Positions 8,442-16,168 of a stretch of DNA of 28,391 bases are shown here, in pieces. Position numbers and translations under genes: made by a program. The notes under the pieces were generated by a model. That model saw only the letters and a program-made list of their open reading frames with translations. It had not been told where the DNA came from and searched no databases. The stretch comes from Bog-473 sp035947875 (GTDB taxonomy: Bacteria; Actinomycetota; Acidimicrobiia; Acidimicrobiales; RAAP-2): assembly GCA_035947875.1 (NCBI GenBank), contig DASZJQ010000073.1, positions 1 through 28,391 of the forward strand, written 5' to 3'. Each line of letters begins with the position of its first letter. Position 1 is the stretch's first letter.

Positions 8442-8555
8442 GTGAGCGGGGCGAGTCTCCACTTCTGGAAGATCTTCGACCAGGTTCGCTTCTTCACCCT
8501 TGTCGACCTCTTCAACACCGAGGCCGACGCCGTGGCCGGCCGCGCCAAGGCCTGA
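8442..8555 (+). pseudogene. Short protein-like remnant after the oxidoreductase
   Basis: A GTG-initiated frame of 37 codons encodes VSGASLHFWKIFDQVRFF followed by TLVDLFNTEADAVAGRAKA. The composition (aromatic-rich then acidic and helical) looks like the true C-terminus of a protein rather than random sequence, and the frame stays open upstream into the preceding gene. No ribosome site is visible. It may be the tail of a deleted gene or a small hypothetical protein. The family is not recognised. Confidence 0.35.
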
Positions 8556-8576
8556 GGGCAGGGCTCAAGCCCACCG

Positions 8577-8620
8577 GATCAGGTGGCGCCGGTCAGCGGT
8601 CGGCGCCTGGCGCCAGGATC
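8577..8620. terminator. GC-rich hairpin between convergent genes
   Basis: GATC...TGGCGCC at 8577-8590 pairs with GGCGCCA...GATC at 8609-8620 around an 18-nt loop, with an extra palindrome CCTGGCGCCAGG at 8606-8617. It lies between the plus-strand oxidoreductase region and the minus-strand HD gene, which suits a bidirectional terminator. No U-tract is present. Confidence 0.35.
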
Positions 8621-8628
8621 CCGGCGCG

Positions 8629-9234
8629 TCAGCGTTGTCCCGTCGCACGGCGGCGGAGCTCCCGGGCGTTGGCGGCCTTGGTCGCGTCGTTGCGGCGACG
8701 GGCACCGTCGGTGAAGTACCGGTGTCGCTCGATGAAGGAGAGTTGGCGCTCGTCCCAGTCGGCATCCGCATAGGTGGTCCCCGTTTCCGCCAGTTCCTCG
8801 CGCAGGCGCGCGTCACGGTCGAAGAACCGCTCCGTGCCCAGGACGAAGAGGTCGGCATCACACACGATCTCCGCCACGATCCCTTCGGGTCGCTGCGGCA
8901 AGCGGGTGGCTAGGATCGCACCGGCCACCAGGGCGATGGCCTCGGCGTCGACACCGATGCGGACCAACTCCTCCTTGGCCAGCGCCGCGGCCATCTCTTC
9001 GTTGTCCTCGTAGCGCTCGACGAATCCGATGTCGTGGAACCACGCCGCCGTGACGGCTGACCTCCGGTCGTCGTCATCGAGCTTCTCGTCGGCGGCCAAC
9101 AGCTCGGCGGCGGGTACCACCAGCTCGGTGGTGTGGGTCAAATCGTGGTAGCGGAGCCAGGACGGGAGACGGGATTCGAGTATGTGGCGTGCGGCCGCTG
9201 CAGCCCGCGCCGCCTCGTGCTCGGTCATCGCCAC
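8629..9234 (-). CDS. HD-domain phosphohydrolase-like protein
   Basis: This 201-residue protein starts at GTG 9234 if leaderless; GTG 9243 and ATG 9228 are alternatives. The HD-superfamily metal ligands are visible in order: RYHDLTHT (His), AAWFHDIGF (His-Asp) and VCDADLFVLG (Asp). The surrounding helices match the compact single-domain HD proteins that hydrolyse phosphate esters of nucleotides or act as phosphodiesterases. The C-terminal 40 residues are Arg-rich and charged (RRRNDATKAANARELRRR). Substrate is unknown. The start choice rests on a TACCGT -10 box 7 nt upstream of GTG 9234. It lies downstream of and opposite to the oxidoreductase region and 85 nt from the large secreted hydrolase gene on the same strand. 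Confidence 0.85.
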   Translation of the reverse strand: MAMTEHEAARAAAAARHILESRLPSWLRYHDLTHTTELVVPAAELLAADEKLDDDDRRSAVTAAWFHDIGFVERYEDNEEMAAALAKEELVRIGVDAEAIALVAGAILATRLPQRPEGIVAEIVCDADLFVLGTERFFDRDARLREELAETGTTYADADWDERQLSFIERHRYFTDGARRRNDATKAANARELRRRATGQR

Positions 9235-9241
9235 CCGATTC

Positions 9242-9247
9242 ACGGTA
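9242..9247 (-). promoter_or_regulatory. -10 box for a leaderless HD-gene transcript
   Basis: TACCGT on the minus strand is followed after 7 nt by GTG at 9234, the spacing expected for a leaderless actinobacterial transcript. No Shine-Dalgarno sequence is visible near any of the alternative starts. Confidence 0.4.
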
Positions 9248-9318
9248 GCGCGGCCTCGGCGTCGGACCCCGCTCGGCGGTGACTCGGGGGCGCAACGACC
9301 GGCGAGTTCGATCCGTGA

Positions 9319-12300
9319 TCAGGGCGGGACGACGGTACTGCCGGCCACGGTCACCGTGATACCGGGACTGGTGGCCGTCCCCGTCGCGTCGGTGGCCACG
9401 CTCTGGAGCGTGTAGGTGCCTGGGGGTACGTCGGTGGTGTCCATGGAGGCGATCCACCCGTAGATCGTGGGGGTGGCCGTACCGACCACCGTGTCGGTCA
9501 GGGCGCCGCCGGTGAGCTCGAAGGTGACTCCGGTGGCGGGGGGAGTCCCCGTCGTGCCGGCATCGAGCACCGAACCGGCATGCAACGTGGCCCCAGTCGA
9601 CGGGACCAGTACGGAGGTGGCGAGCGGGCTGTTGGCCACGGTCACGGTGATCGGCGCACTGTGCCCGGTGCCGCCGTTGGTTTCGTGGACCACGCTCCGC
9701 AGGGTGTAGACGCCGTTGGGCACGGTCGCGGTGTCCCATGTTCCGATCCACCCGTAGTACGTCAATGTGGAGCCCGAGATCACCGTATGTTGATCCGGAC
9801 CACCCGAAGCCGTGAAGTCGACCTCTGCCGTCGTGGCCGGGGCCGCACCGGCGTCCAACAACTGTCGGCCGGACAGGGTGGCCCCGTCAGATGGGGTCAA
9901 CATGCTGGTGAGGCTGCCCGGCTGGTTGCTCTCGGCCTGATACGCCCGGCAGGGCTCGCCCCGCAGCGAGCCGCAGGCCGGCAGGGTCGGGGTGGCTGCG
10001 ACGCCGGGCACAACGTTGACCACCAGCGACGAGGCGGTCACACCGCCGAGACCGACCTTGGCGCTCTGGCCGTGGTCGAGCGTGGCGAACTCCCAGACCG
10101 GCCGGTCCCCACCGGGAGCGGAGATCACGACCCGCAGTCCGGTACCGGGTCGGAAGGTGTGGACGACCGGATCGATCGGGATCTTCACCAGCGTGTAGTC
10201 ACTCGCCGAGAGGTTTCGGGCGTCGCTGCCCAGGTAGCTCGGATCGGTGAACAGAGGTGTCGAGTCGGACAGGTCAACCTGGTTCGAACTGCGCAAGAAG
10301 CCCGAGGTGACGTACTCCTCCTGTGCGGCGGACGGACGGACCTCGGTGATGGTGGCCTGGAAGTCTTCGACCGGGGTGGCCGATTTGATCCAGAGGTCCA
10401 GCGTGGCTGGACCCACGATGGTGGTGGCCGTCGTGAACGGAGTGGTCTCGAACGCAATACCGTCGGTGGCGGGGACGGTCGTCCAGTCCCATCCGGGGTT
10501 GGCCGCCCAGGCGTTGCCACTGGCCGGCAAGCTCGTCGCCGGCCGCGCACTCGGATCCAAGGTGAAGGTGGCGCTCTTCTGCTGGGCGGGGGCGGTTGGA
10601 TCCAGCGTTCCTTTCCGCCCGAGGTAGAGCGATTCGACCGTACCGGCCGGCGGCCAACTGGAGAAGTCCGCCGAATACGTCGACTGGATGTCGCCTGGTC
10701 CGGCCGATCCAGCTCCGTTGTCGAACAGGACCCGCACCAGTGGGGTCTGAGCGGCGAAGTCCGCCCGGGCGGCGGCCACGTCCGTGTCGCCGGTGAAGCG
10801 GATCGCCGGGAGCGGCGCCTGGGCCGAGACGCCCGAGGCGAAGCCGGTGAACCCGTCGAGGACGGCCGAGGCCAGCGCGCTCGGCGCCGTCGGGACCTCG
10901 TCGGCCACGTAGATGTCGAGGAACTCCAGCCAGCGACTGATCGTCTGCGGGTCGGTCGAGTCGATATGGCCGCCGTTCACCATGTTCGAGTAGAGCGGCG
11001 TCGACTTCGGTACCGCATCGATCAACGCGGGCCATTGCGGGCCGGTCTGCTCATCTTGGAGGGCGCCGGAAAGGAAGATCGGCACCTTGACGTGGCTCGC
11101 CCACTCGCTCATGGATCGCGGATCGAAGAGCGATGGCTGGCGACCCGGCCCCGTCCCCGGGGCCACCAGCTGCGGGCCGACCAGGCTGGCCAGGCTCTCT
11201 GACTGGTTGTGGAGCGCCTGGTCGGCCAGGCAGGTCGACGAGGTTCCCCCGCTGGAGGCCAGTTCGGCGTCGATCTCGTAATAGGTCCACGGCTGGCCGA
11301 CGTTCGCAACGGGCGTCGGGGATCGCTGGATCAGCTGGCCGTTCCGGTAGGAGGCCGCCCCTTGGGCGTCGTCGATGCGGGCGGCGATCCAGCTGGCCGC
11401 GAACCCGTCGTTGTAGATGCCGCCGGGATAGCCGGTGGAGAAGAGATCATCGGTGGGGCTCATAGGGGCGATGGCGGCGAGGTCGGGTGGGTCGGTGCCG
11501 GCGGAAGGAAACTCCGAAAGGCCTGAATAGCTGATGCCGACCAGGCCGACCTTATGATGGGCCACCCACGACTGGTGGGCCACAATCTCGACGGCGTCAT
11601 AGGCGTCGTAGTCAGATGGGTATCCGAAGAGGTCGAAGGCACCACCGGAGCAGCCCGTCCCCCGCATCTGGAGACTGACCGTGGCAAAACCGGACACCCG
11701 GGCCAGAACAGACCCCACCGCGGTGGCCGTGTCTGGAAGCAGGTTCGGATCGCCGCAGTTGGTGCACGGCGTATGGAGTGCCTGAGCGAGAATCGCCGGA
11801 ATCGGGTCGGTAGGTCCGGCGACGTTGTAACCGGAGTACTCGATGACCGTGGGACAGGGGCTGGCGGCGGAACAAGTTCCGCCGTAGGGGTAGCGCACGG
11901 TGGCCGCCAGTTGGATGCCGTCTCTCATGGTGATGTAGTTCAGTCCCTGGTGCAGCGGCTGGCCGTTGTAAAGAGTTGAATCCGCGGCGGGGTTGACGCC
12001 GGGTGCCAGCACCGAGAAGGTCGACGTGTGCTGGGTGGTGGTGTTGTCGACCCATCGGTAGCCGGGCCCGGGGGTCAGGTTCCGGATGATCAGCGAGCCG
12101 AGGGAGTCGGCCGTACCGGGGTTGGCGACGTTCGACACGGCAGAGTTGTGCTGCATGAGGGTGATCCGGTCACCGGGATTGGCGCCGGCGAGCCACGCCT
12201 CATCGACCGAACCATTCGCCTGGAGCCTCGAACTGATTGCCGCCGCGGCGGTGCCGTGAACGAGGGGAACGAAACTGATGAGGCCGATGGCGACGGCGGC

Positions 12301-12345
12301 GAACAAGGTCGCCAACCTGGACAGCATCCCACAGCGGATTGTCAT
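9319..12345 (-). CDS. Secreted CocE/NonD-type S15 serine hydrolase with Ig-like repeats
   Basis: This 1008-residue protein uses the ATG at 12345, preceded by GGGGGGA; the longer frame to 12408 has no ribosome site and would bury the signal peptide. The signal peptide is MTIRCGMLSRLATLFAAVAI and on, cleaved near GTAAAA. The alpha/beta-hydrolase core has LQMRGTGCSGGAFDLFGYP (S15/CocE type), nucleophile Ser272 in GISYSG, a possible acid in SGALQDEQTG and the His in NGGHIDST. A C-terminal jelly-roll (X-Pro dipeptidyl-peptidase C-terminal) domain follows, with VVISAPGGDRPVWEF. Residues about 808-905 and 906-1008 are two Ig-like beta-repeats. It probably cleaves acyl esters or X-Pro peptides outside the cell. 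Substrate is unknown. Confidence 0.88.
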   Translation of the reverse strand: MTIRCGMLSRLATLFAAVAIGLISFVPLVHGTAAAAISSRLQANGSVDEAWLAGANPGDRITLMQHNSAVSNVANPGTADSLGSLIIRNLTPGPGYRWVDNTTTQHTSTFSVLAPGVNPAADSTLYNGQPLHQGLNYITMRDGIQLAATVRYPYGGTCSAASPCPTVIEYSGYNVAGPTDPIPAILAQALHTPCTNCGDPNLLPDTATAVGSVLARVSGFATVSLQMRGTGCSGGAFDLFGYPSDYDAYDAVEIVAHQSWVAHHKVGLVGISYSGLSEFPSAGTDPPDLAAIAPMSPTDDLFSTGYPGGIYNDGFAASWIAARIDDAQGAASYRNGQLIQRSPTPVANVGQPWTYYEIDAELASSGGTSSTCLADQALHNQSESLASLVGPQLVAPGTGPGRQPSLFDPRSMSEWASHVKVPIFLSGALQDEQTGPQWPALIDAVPKSTPLYSNMVNGGHIDSTDPQTISRWLEFLDIYVADEVPTAPSALASAVLDGFTGFASGVSAQAPLPAIRFTGDTDVAAARADFAAQTPLVRVLFDNGAGSAGPGDIQSTYSADFSSWPPAGTVESLYLGRKGTLDPTAPAQQKSATFTLDPSARPATSLPASGNAWAANPGWDWTTVPATDGIAFETTPFTTATTIVGPATLDLWIKSATPVEDFQATITEVRPSAAQEEYVTSGFLRSSNQVDLSDSTPLFTDPSYLGSDARNLSASDYTLVKIPIDPVVHTFRPGTGLRVVISAPGGDRPVWEFATLDHGQSAKVGLGGVTASSLVVNVVPGVAATPTLPACGSLRGEPCRAYQAESNQPGSLTSMLTPSDGATLSGRQLLDAGAAPATTAEVDFTASGGPDQHTVISGSTLTYYGWIGTWDTATVPNGVYTLRSVVHETNGGTGHSAPITVTVANSPLATSVLVPSTGATLHAGSVLDAGTTGTPPATGVTFELTGGALTDTVVGTATPTIYGWIASMDTTDVPPGTYTLQSVATDATGTATSPGITVTVAGSTVVPP
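9322..9924 (-). repeat. Two tandem Ig-like beta-sandwich repeats in the secreted hydrolase
   Basis: Residues about 808-905 and 906-1008 share the order P(S/T)xGATL, LDAG, a Thr-rich strand, TxTYYGWIGTWDT or TPTIYGWIASMDT, VPxGxYTLxSV and ITVTVA. Identity is moderate at protein level and low at DNA level, so the duplication is old. Such modules usually mediate surface attachment or spacing. Confidence 0.75.
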
Positions 12346-12507
12346 GACTGTCCCCCCGGACGTTGGTGTGAACATCCCCGTTCCCGTTGACGGGGTGAGG
12401 CAGATCATGTCACACGATGCAATGCGGAACCTCAGTCGGCTCGTGAAACCGTGGCCGATCCCCCGGGCAGCGATGTCGTCCTTCGAGTCTCACCCGGCTG
12501 GCCCCGT

Positions 12508-12513
12508 TACTCT
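12508..12513 (+). promoter_or_regulatory. -10 box for a leaderless MDMPI-gene transcript
   Basis: TACTCT fits TANNNT and ends 6 nt before GTG 12520. Its immediate context GTTACTCT is identical to that of the amine oxidase -10 at 18339. No Shine-Dalgarno sequence is present, which supports leaderless initiation at this GTG. Confidence 0.4.
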
Positions 12514-12519
12514 GTTGCC

Positions 12520-13152
12520 GTGCCAGTGGATCTTGGCCAGCTTTATCGTCAGGGCCGCCTACGGATTACGGACCTCGTGAAGGACCAGGAGGGTGACCGA
12601 CCGGTGGCGGCGACGCCCCTCTGGAATGTGCACGACGTCGTCGCTCACATGGCCGGGGTCATGGAAGACGTGCGGACCGGAAATATGGAGGGCGTGACCA
12701 CTGACCCGTGGACGGCCGCGCAGATAGAACGCGGTCGATCCAAGTCGGTGTCCGAACTGCTTGATCAGTGGGCTCGGGACGCCGTCGGACCTGAAGCGAT
12801 TCTCTCTACTCCCGAGGGCGCACCGTACTTCCGCGCTGTCGTCGACGTCATGACCCATCTGGCCGACCTGCTCACGGCCTTCGGTCGTCCGGTCGATCTC
12901 CCGCCGGAGTTCCTGAGCTGGACAGCCCCGCAGTTGATCGAGGCGTTCAACCAAGAGGCGACATCACACGGACTTCCACCCGTTGACGTCGACGCTCCCG
13001 ACTTCGAGGTTTTTCGGGGTCGCCTTGGCCGCCGTACGGAAGGCGAGGTCAGGTCGTTCGAATGGTCGGCCAATCCAGAGCCCTATCTCGACACCTGGTT
13101 CATCTTCGGACGAGCCGAGAGCAGCCTTGGAGAAATCTGCGCCTCGTCGTGA
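12520..13152 (+). CDS. Maleylpyruvate isomerase-like mycothiol-dependent (DinB-fold) protein
   Basis: This 210-residue protein starts at GTG 12520, 6 nt after a -10 box; an upstream frame opening at 12451 gives a poor, proline-rich extension. The N-terminal half holds the MDMPI_N/DinB helical-bundle signature TPLWNVHDVVAHMAGVMED near residues 29-47, including His residues typical of metal and mycothiol binding, and the third-helix VVDVMTHLADLLTAFGRP. The C-terminal half matches the mycothiol maleylpyruvate isomerase C-terminal fold only loosely. The family uses mycothiol, a thiol made only by Actinobacteria, and this supports the taxonomic call. The substrate is unknown. It is divergent from the secreted hydrolase gene. 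Confidence 0.75.
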   Translation: MPVDLGQLYRQGRLRITDLVKDQEGDRPVAATPLWNVHDVVAHMAGVMEDVRTGNMEGVTTDPWTAAQIERGRSKSVSELLDQWARDAVGPEAILSTPEGAPYFRAVVDVMTHLADLLTAFGRPVDLPPEFLSWTAPQLIEAFNQEATSHGLPPVDVDAPDFEVFRGRLGRRTEGEVRSFEWSANPEPYLDTWFIFGRAESSLGEICASS

Positions 13153-13172
13153 TGGTCGCCGGGGTCGACCAT
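13152..13172 (+). terminator. Hairpin at the end of the MDMPI gene
   Basis: ATGGTCG (13152-13158) pairs perfectly with CGACCAT (13166-13172) around the loop CCGGGGT, starting at the last base of the stop codon. It sits between convergent genes, so it could stop either transcript. No U-tract is present. Confidence 0.4.
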
Positions 13173-13201
13173 GTCGACAAGGATGCGCAGGCGGCTCGGA
13201 C

Positions 13202-14602
13202 TCAGGGTGCAGAGCCAGATCCCACGAGTTCAGCGCCCTCACGTCGTGGTTGCAGCGTCACGATGAAGCGCGAGCCCCCGTTCTCGGCGATCGGCGATTC
13301 AGCGCGAACCGTCGCCCCCATGGCCGACGCCAACTCGGAGACGATGGCCAACCCGAGTCCCGATCCGACCTTACGATTGGGCCCCCGGTCGGCCTGGTAG
13401 AAACGGTCGAAAACCCGAGGCAGGTCGGCCGAAGCGATGCCGGGGCCGTCGTCTTGCACCACCACGACAGGCGTACCGGGCGGGGCCGTCTCCCCCAAGG
13501 TGACCCGAACTGACGTGCGGGCAAAGGTAAGCGCATTCTCGATGAGGTTGGCCAGGAGCTGCGCCACGCGGTCCGGATCGGCCGCCACCGGAGCCATCCC
13601 TTCGTCGGGCACCTCGACCGAGAGGTTCAATCCGCCTTTCTCGGCCAGCGGTCGGAAGCCTTCGGCCGTAATACCGACGACCTCGGCCAGGTCGGTCGGG
13701 CGGACGTGGAAGGACAGTTGCTGGGCTTCGAGCTTGCCCAGATCGAGTAGGTCACCGACCAATCGCTCGAGGCGTCGCGATTCTGCGATGATCACCTCGG
13801 CTCCCTGGGTCGTGTCGTCGATGGCACCATCGGTGATGGCCTCGGCAAAGCCGCGGATGGAGGTCAACGGCGTACGAAGGTCGTGCGACACTGACAAGAG
13901 CAACTGTCTTTCCCGGGCCCGGCCGTCGGCCAGGCTCTGCGCCATCGCATTGATCGAGCGGGCCAACGAGGAGAACTCGGTGTAGTCGCCTTCGTGGATC
14001 GGCACCCGGCTGCCCAGGTCTCCCGAGGCGATCCGCCCGGTCACCTCTGTGGCCTCGATAAGGGGTCGGGTCATGCGGCGGCTCATCTGCGAGGCCACCA
14101 GGGCGGCAATCACGAGGGTGACGCCCCCGGCCGCGAGGAAATAGCCCCATCCGGGGCCCAGGTAGCCCACCTGCCGCGTGAGGACAATGGCCACCTGACC
14201 GCCGAATTTGAGCCGCGCGCGTTCCCGGGCGCTCAACGTGACCGGCGCGGCGGCAAAGACGAGGTTCCCTTTCCGACCGGACACGGTCTGGCCGGCGAGG
14301 AGCTGGACCGGGTCAAGGTCGGCCTTGGTCAGCCCGGATGGCGGCTTCCGCACCACCGTGCCGGCCAGATTGATCCCGACCAATCGCGCGTCTTCGAGGC
14401 TGAGGACACGTTGGATCACTTTGAGCTCGGGCACCGACTGGGTGAGAAGCGGGTGCGACGTCAGTGATTGCACCTCGGTCACCAGCTGTTGCCTCGCTTG
14501 GTTGCGGGCCGAATTGCGGGTCAGGACCAGGCTCCCGGCCCCCGCCACGATTAGCCCGCCCGCCACCAGGCTGACCAGGGCCACCATCAGTCGTCGTCGC
14601 AC
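13202..14602 (-). CDS. Sensor histidine kinase, HAMP-containing (OmpR-partner type)
   Basis: This 466-residue protein starts with GTG after the ribosome site GAGGTGA. TM1 is about residues 6-27 and TM2 about 153-172, bracketing an extracytoplasmic sensor of about 125 residues. A HAMP linker (173-225) leads to the H-box SVSHDLRTPLTSIRG with phospho-acceptor His240. The catalytic domain has the N-box at Asn356 (NLIENAL), the G1 box DDGPG at 384-388, the F box FDRFY and the G2 box GSGLGLAI. All kinase residues are present. It is paired with the response regulator gene upstream (gap 9 nt). Signal is unknown. The divergent secreted helical-protein gene is a plausible target. Confidence 0.95.
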   Translation of the reverse strand: MRRRLMVALVSLVAGGLIVAGAGSLVLTRNSARNQARQQLVTEVQSLTSHPLLTQSVPELKVIQRVLSLEDARLVGINLAGTVVRKPPSGLTKADLDPVQLLAGQTVSGRKGNLVFAAAPVTLSARERARLKFGGQVAIVLTRQVGYLGPGWGYFLAAGGVTLVIAALVASQMSRRMTRPLIEATEVTGRIASGDLGSRVPIHEGDYTEFSSLARSINAMAQSLADGRARERQLLLSVSHDLRTPLTSIRGFAEAITDGAIDDTTQGAEVIIAESRRLERLVGDLLDLGKLEAQQLSFHVRPTDLAEVVGITAEGFRPLAEKGGLNLSVEVPDEGMAPVAADPDRVAQLLANLIENALTFARTSVRVTLGETAPPGTPVVVVQDDGPGIASADLPRVFDRFYQADRGPNRKVGSGLGLAIVSELASAMGATVRAESPIAENGGSRFIVTLQPRREGAELVGSGSAP

Positions 14603-14611
14603 GGGCTCACC

Positions 14612-15310
14612 TCATCCGAACCGGTAGCCGACGCCCCAGACGGTGGCCAGGGGAAGGCTGTCGCCCAACTTCTTGCGGAGCTGGGCCACGTGGACGTCAA
14701 CCGTGCGCACGTCGCCGTACCAGTCCGAACCCCAGACTCCGTCGAGAAGCTGTTGTCGGGACAAGGCCAGGCCGGCGTTCTGAGAGAGGAAGGCCAGCAG
14801 GTCGAACTCTCGGTTAGCCAGGTCGACGACCTCTCCCCCCCGGCGCGCCTCCCGGCGGCGCAAATCGACCTCGAGATCGCCGGTGGCAATGATCTCCAGC
14901 TCTTTGGGCACCTCGTGGGTGCGGCGCAGGATGGCCCGAACGCGGGCCACCAGCTCTCGAGGTGAAAAAGGCTTGACGATGTAATCGTCCGCCCCGAGTT
15001 CGAGCCCCAATATGCGGTCCACCTCATCGTCGCGGGCGGTAAGGAACAGCACCGGCGTGTTGCTGTGGTTCCGGATCTCCCGACAGACGTCGAAGCCGTC
15101 GCGTTGACCGGGCAGGCCGACATCGAGGATGACCATCCACGGATCTTCCTGTTTGACCAGACCGAGGCCCTGATCGCCGTCGGCGGCCAACAGCACCCGG
15201 AAACCATCGCGACGAAGGTACAGATTCACCAGATCGGCGATGTGGGGGTCGTCCTCAATCACGATGATCGTTCCCGCTTCGGTGCCCACGTCCCTAGCCT
15301 GGCACTTCAC
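14612..15310 (-). CDS. OmpR/PhoB-family response regulator
   Basis: This 232-residue protein has an N-terminal receiver with Asp20/Asp21 acidic pocket, phospho-acceptor Asp63 in ILDVGLP, Thr91 and Lys113 (IVKPF). The C-terminal winged-helix DNA-binding domain includes LANREFDLLAFLSQN, VWGSDWYGDVRTVDVHV and LRKKLGD, ending with TVWGVGYRFG. All signature residues are intact. The start at GTG 15310 or at GTG 15289 cannot be separated; the shorter one removes a seven-residue leader. It forms an operon with the downstream histidine kinase (9-nt gap) and is divergent from a secreted protein gene, which is its likeliest local target. Confidence 0.95.
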   Translation of the reverse strand: MKCQARDVGTEAGTIIVIEDDPHIADLVNLYLRRDGFRVLLAADGDQGLGLVKQEDPWMVILDVGLPGQRDGFDVCREIRNHSNTPVLFLTARDDEVDRILGLELGADDYIVKPFSPRELVARVRAILRRTHEVPKELEIIATGDLEVDLRRREARRGGEVVDLANREFDLLAFLSQNAGLALSRQQLLDGVWGSDWYGDVRTVDVHVAQLRKKLGDSLPLATVWGVGYRFG

Positions 15311-15341
15311 ACGCCTATTGGGAGGCCAAGTGGCGATCCCA

Positions 15342-15372
15342 TTACAGAATCCTCATGTTTGCCACATACATT
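15342..15372 (+). promoter_or_regulatory. Possible promoter of the secreted helical-protein gene
   Basis: TTACAG (15342-15347) and TACATT (15367-15372) are spaced 19 nt apart between the divergent regulator and secreted-protein genes. The -10 is good but the spacing is long. Response regulator sites would be expected in this 108-bp gap but no direct repeat could be identified by eye. Confidence 0.3.
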
Positions 15373-15418
15373 CATGACGCACCAGACGCACCATGCAGGC
15401 AAGCACGAGGGGAAGCCG

Positions 15419-16168
15419 ATGGCCTCCCGGGGGAGTAGGACCCGCATGTCGACCAACAGCATTCGATTGGGCTCGGTGGTGGTGCTCTCGGGCACGCTCC
15501 TGATCGCCGGGACAACCCTGGCCGAGGCCGCCACGCCGGCCGCCGACCCGGCCGCCAGTCTCTCGACGATTCAATCCAAGGCGGCCGCGGCCATCACCCT
15601 GAGGGTCAACGACCTCAATGCCGCAGTGGCAAAGGTCAACGGCGATGCGAAGCTGGGCTCTGGCGCCTCGACCCTGGCCGCCTACCTGCAGCAGGACATT
15701 CCGGGCCTGCAGGCGCTCGGTCAAAAGATTGCCGCCGATACGACCGCACCCGCGGCGGGGTCCGACGCAGTCACCATCTTCACCAACTACCGCGTGTTGG
15801 CGCTGGTCCTTCCGGCCGCCCGCGTCGCCGGCGTCAGTGACCAGATCGAGAACAGTACGGTGCCCAACCTGACCGCCCTCTCCGCCAAGGCGGCCGCGCG
15901 TGAGACCCCGGCCAATCAGGCCACCATCGGACCCCTGTTGAGTGACCTCAATGCCCAGATCAGCGCGGCCGGCAACGGCGCTTCCGGCCTCGCGTCAACC
16001 GTGCTGGGCTACAGCCCGGCGCAGTGGAACGCCAACCACGCCTTGCTCTCCTCACCCAAGAGCGCCGTGCAAGCCGCCCTGGGCGACCTCAAGAAGGCCG
16101 GCGCCGACGTGAAGCAGATTGGGGCCGACCTCAAGGCCGGGGCCGCCGCGACGACGCCGTCGACCTAG
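15419..16168 (+). CDS. Secreted helical protein of unknown function
   Basis: This 249-residue protein starts at the ATG after GAGGGGAAGCCG; ATG 15446 after GGGGGAGTAGGA gives 240 residues and is almost equally likely. Either way a signal peptide is present (SVVVLSGTLLIAGTTLAEA, cleaved near AEA-AT). The mature protein is Ala/Leu/Asp/Asn-rich and predicted almost all-helical, with heptad-like stretches such as STIQSKAAAAITLRVNDLNA, ASTLAAYLQQDIPGLQALGQ and AALGDLKKAGADVKQIGADL. No Cys and no catalytic motif are visible. The family is not recognised. It lies next to and divergent from a two-component operon, so regulated expression is plausible. Its stop shares CTAG with the stop of the convergent aldehyde dehydrogenase gene. 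Confidence 0.8.
   Translation: MASRGSRTRMSTNSIRLGSVVVLSGTLLIAGTTLAEAATPAADPAASLSTIQSKAAAAITLRVNDLNAAVAKVNGDAKLGSGASTLAAYLQQDIPGLQALGQKIAADTTAPAAGSDAVTIFTNYRVLALVLPAARVAGVSDQIENSTVPNLTALSAKAAARETPANQATIGPLLSDLNAQISAAGNGASGLASTVLGYSPAQWNANHALLSSPKSAVQAALGDLKKAGADVKQIGADLKAGAAATTPST

Noticed and set aside
9580..11202. Long plus-strand frame of 540 codons
   Set aside because: It is antisense to the secreted hydrolase, has Arg/Gly/Asp-rich low-quality composition and no domain; high GC leaves such frames open by chance.
12346..12408. N-terminal extension of the secreted hydrolase
   Set aside because: The added residues lack a ribosome site and would place a polar stretch before the signal peptide; the ATG at 12345 has a strong GGGGGGA site.
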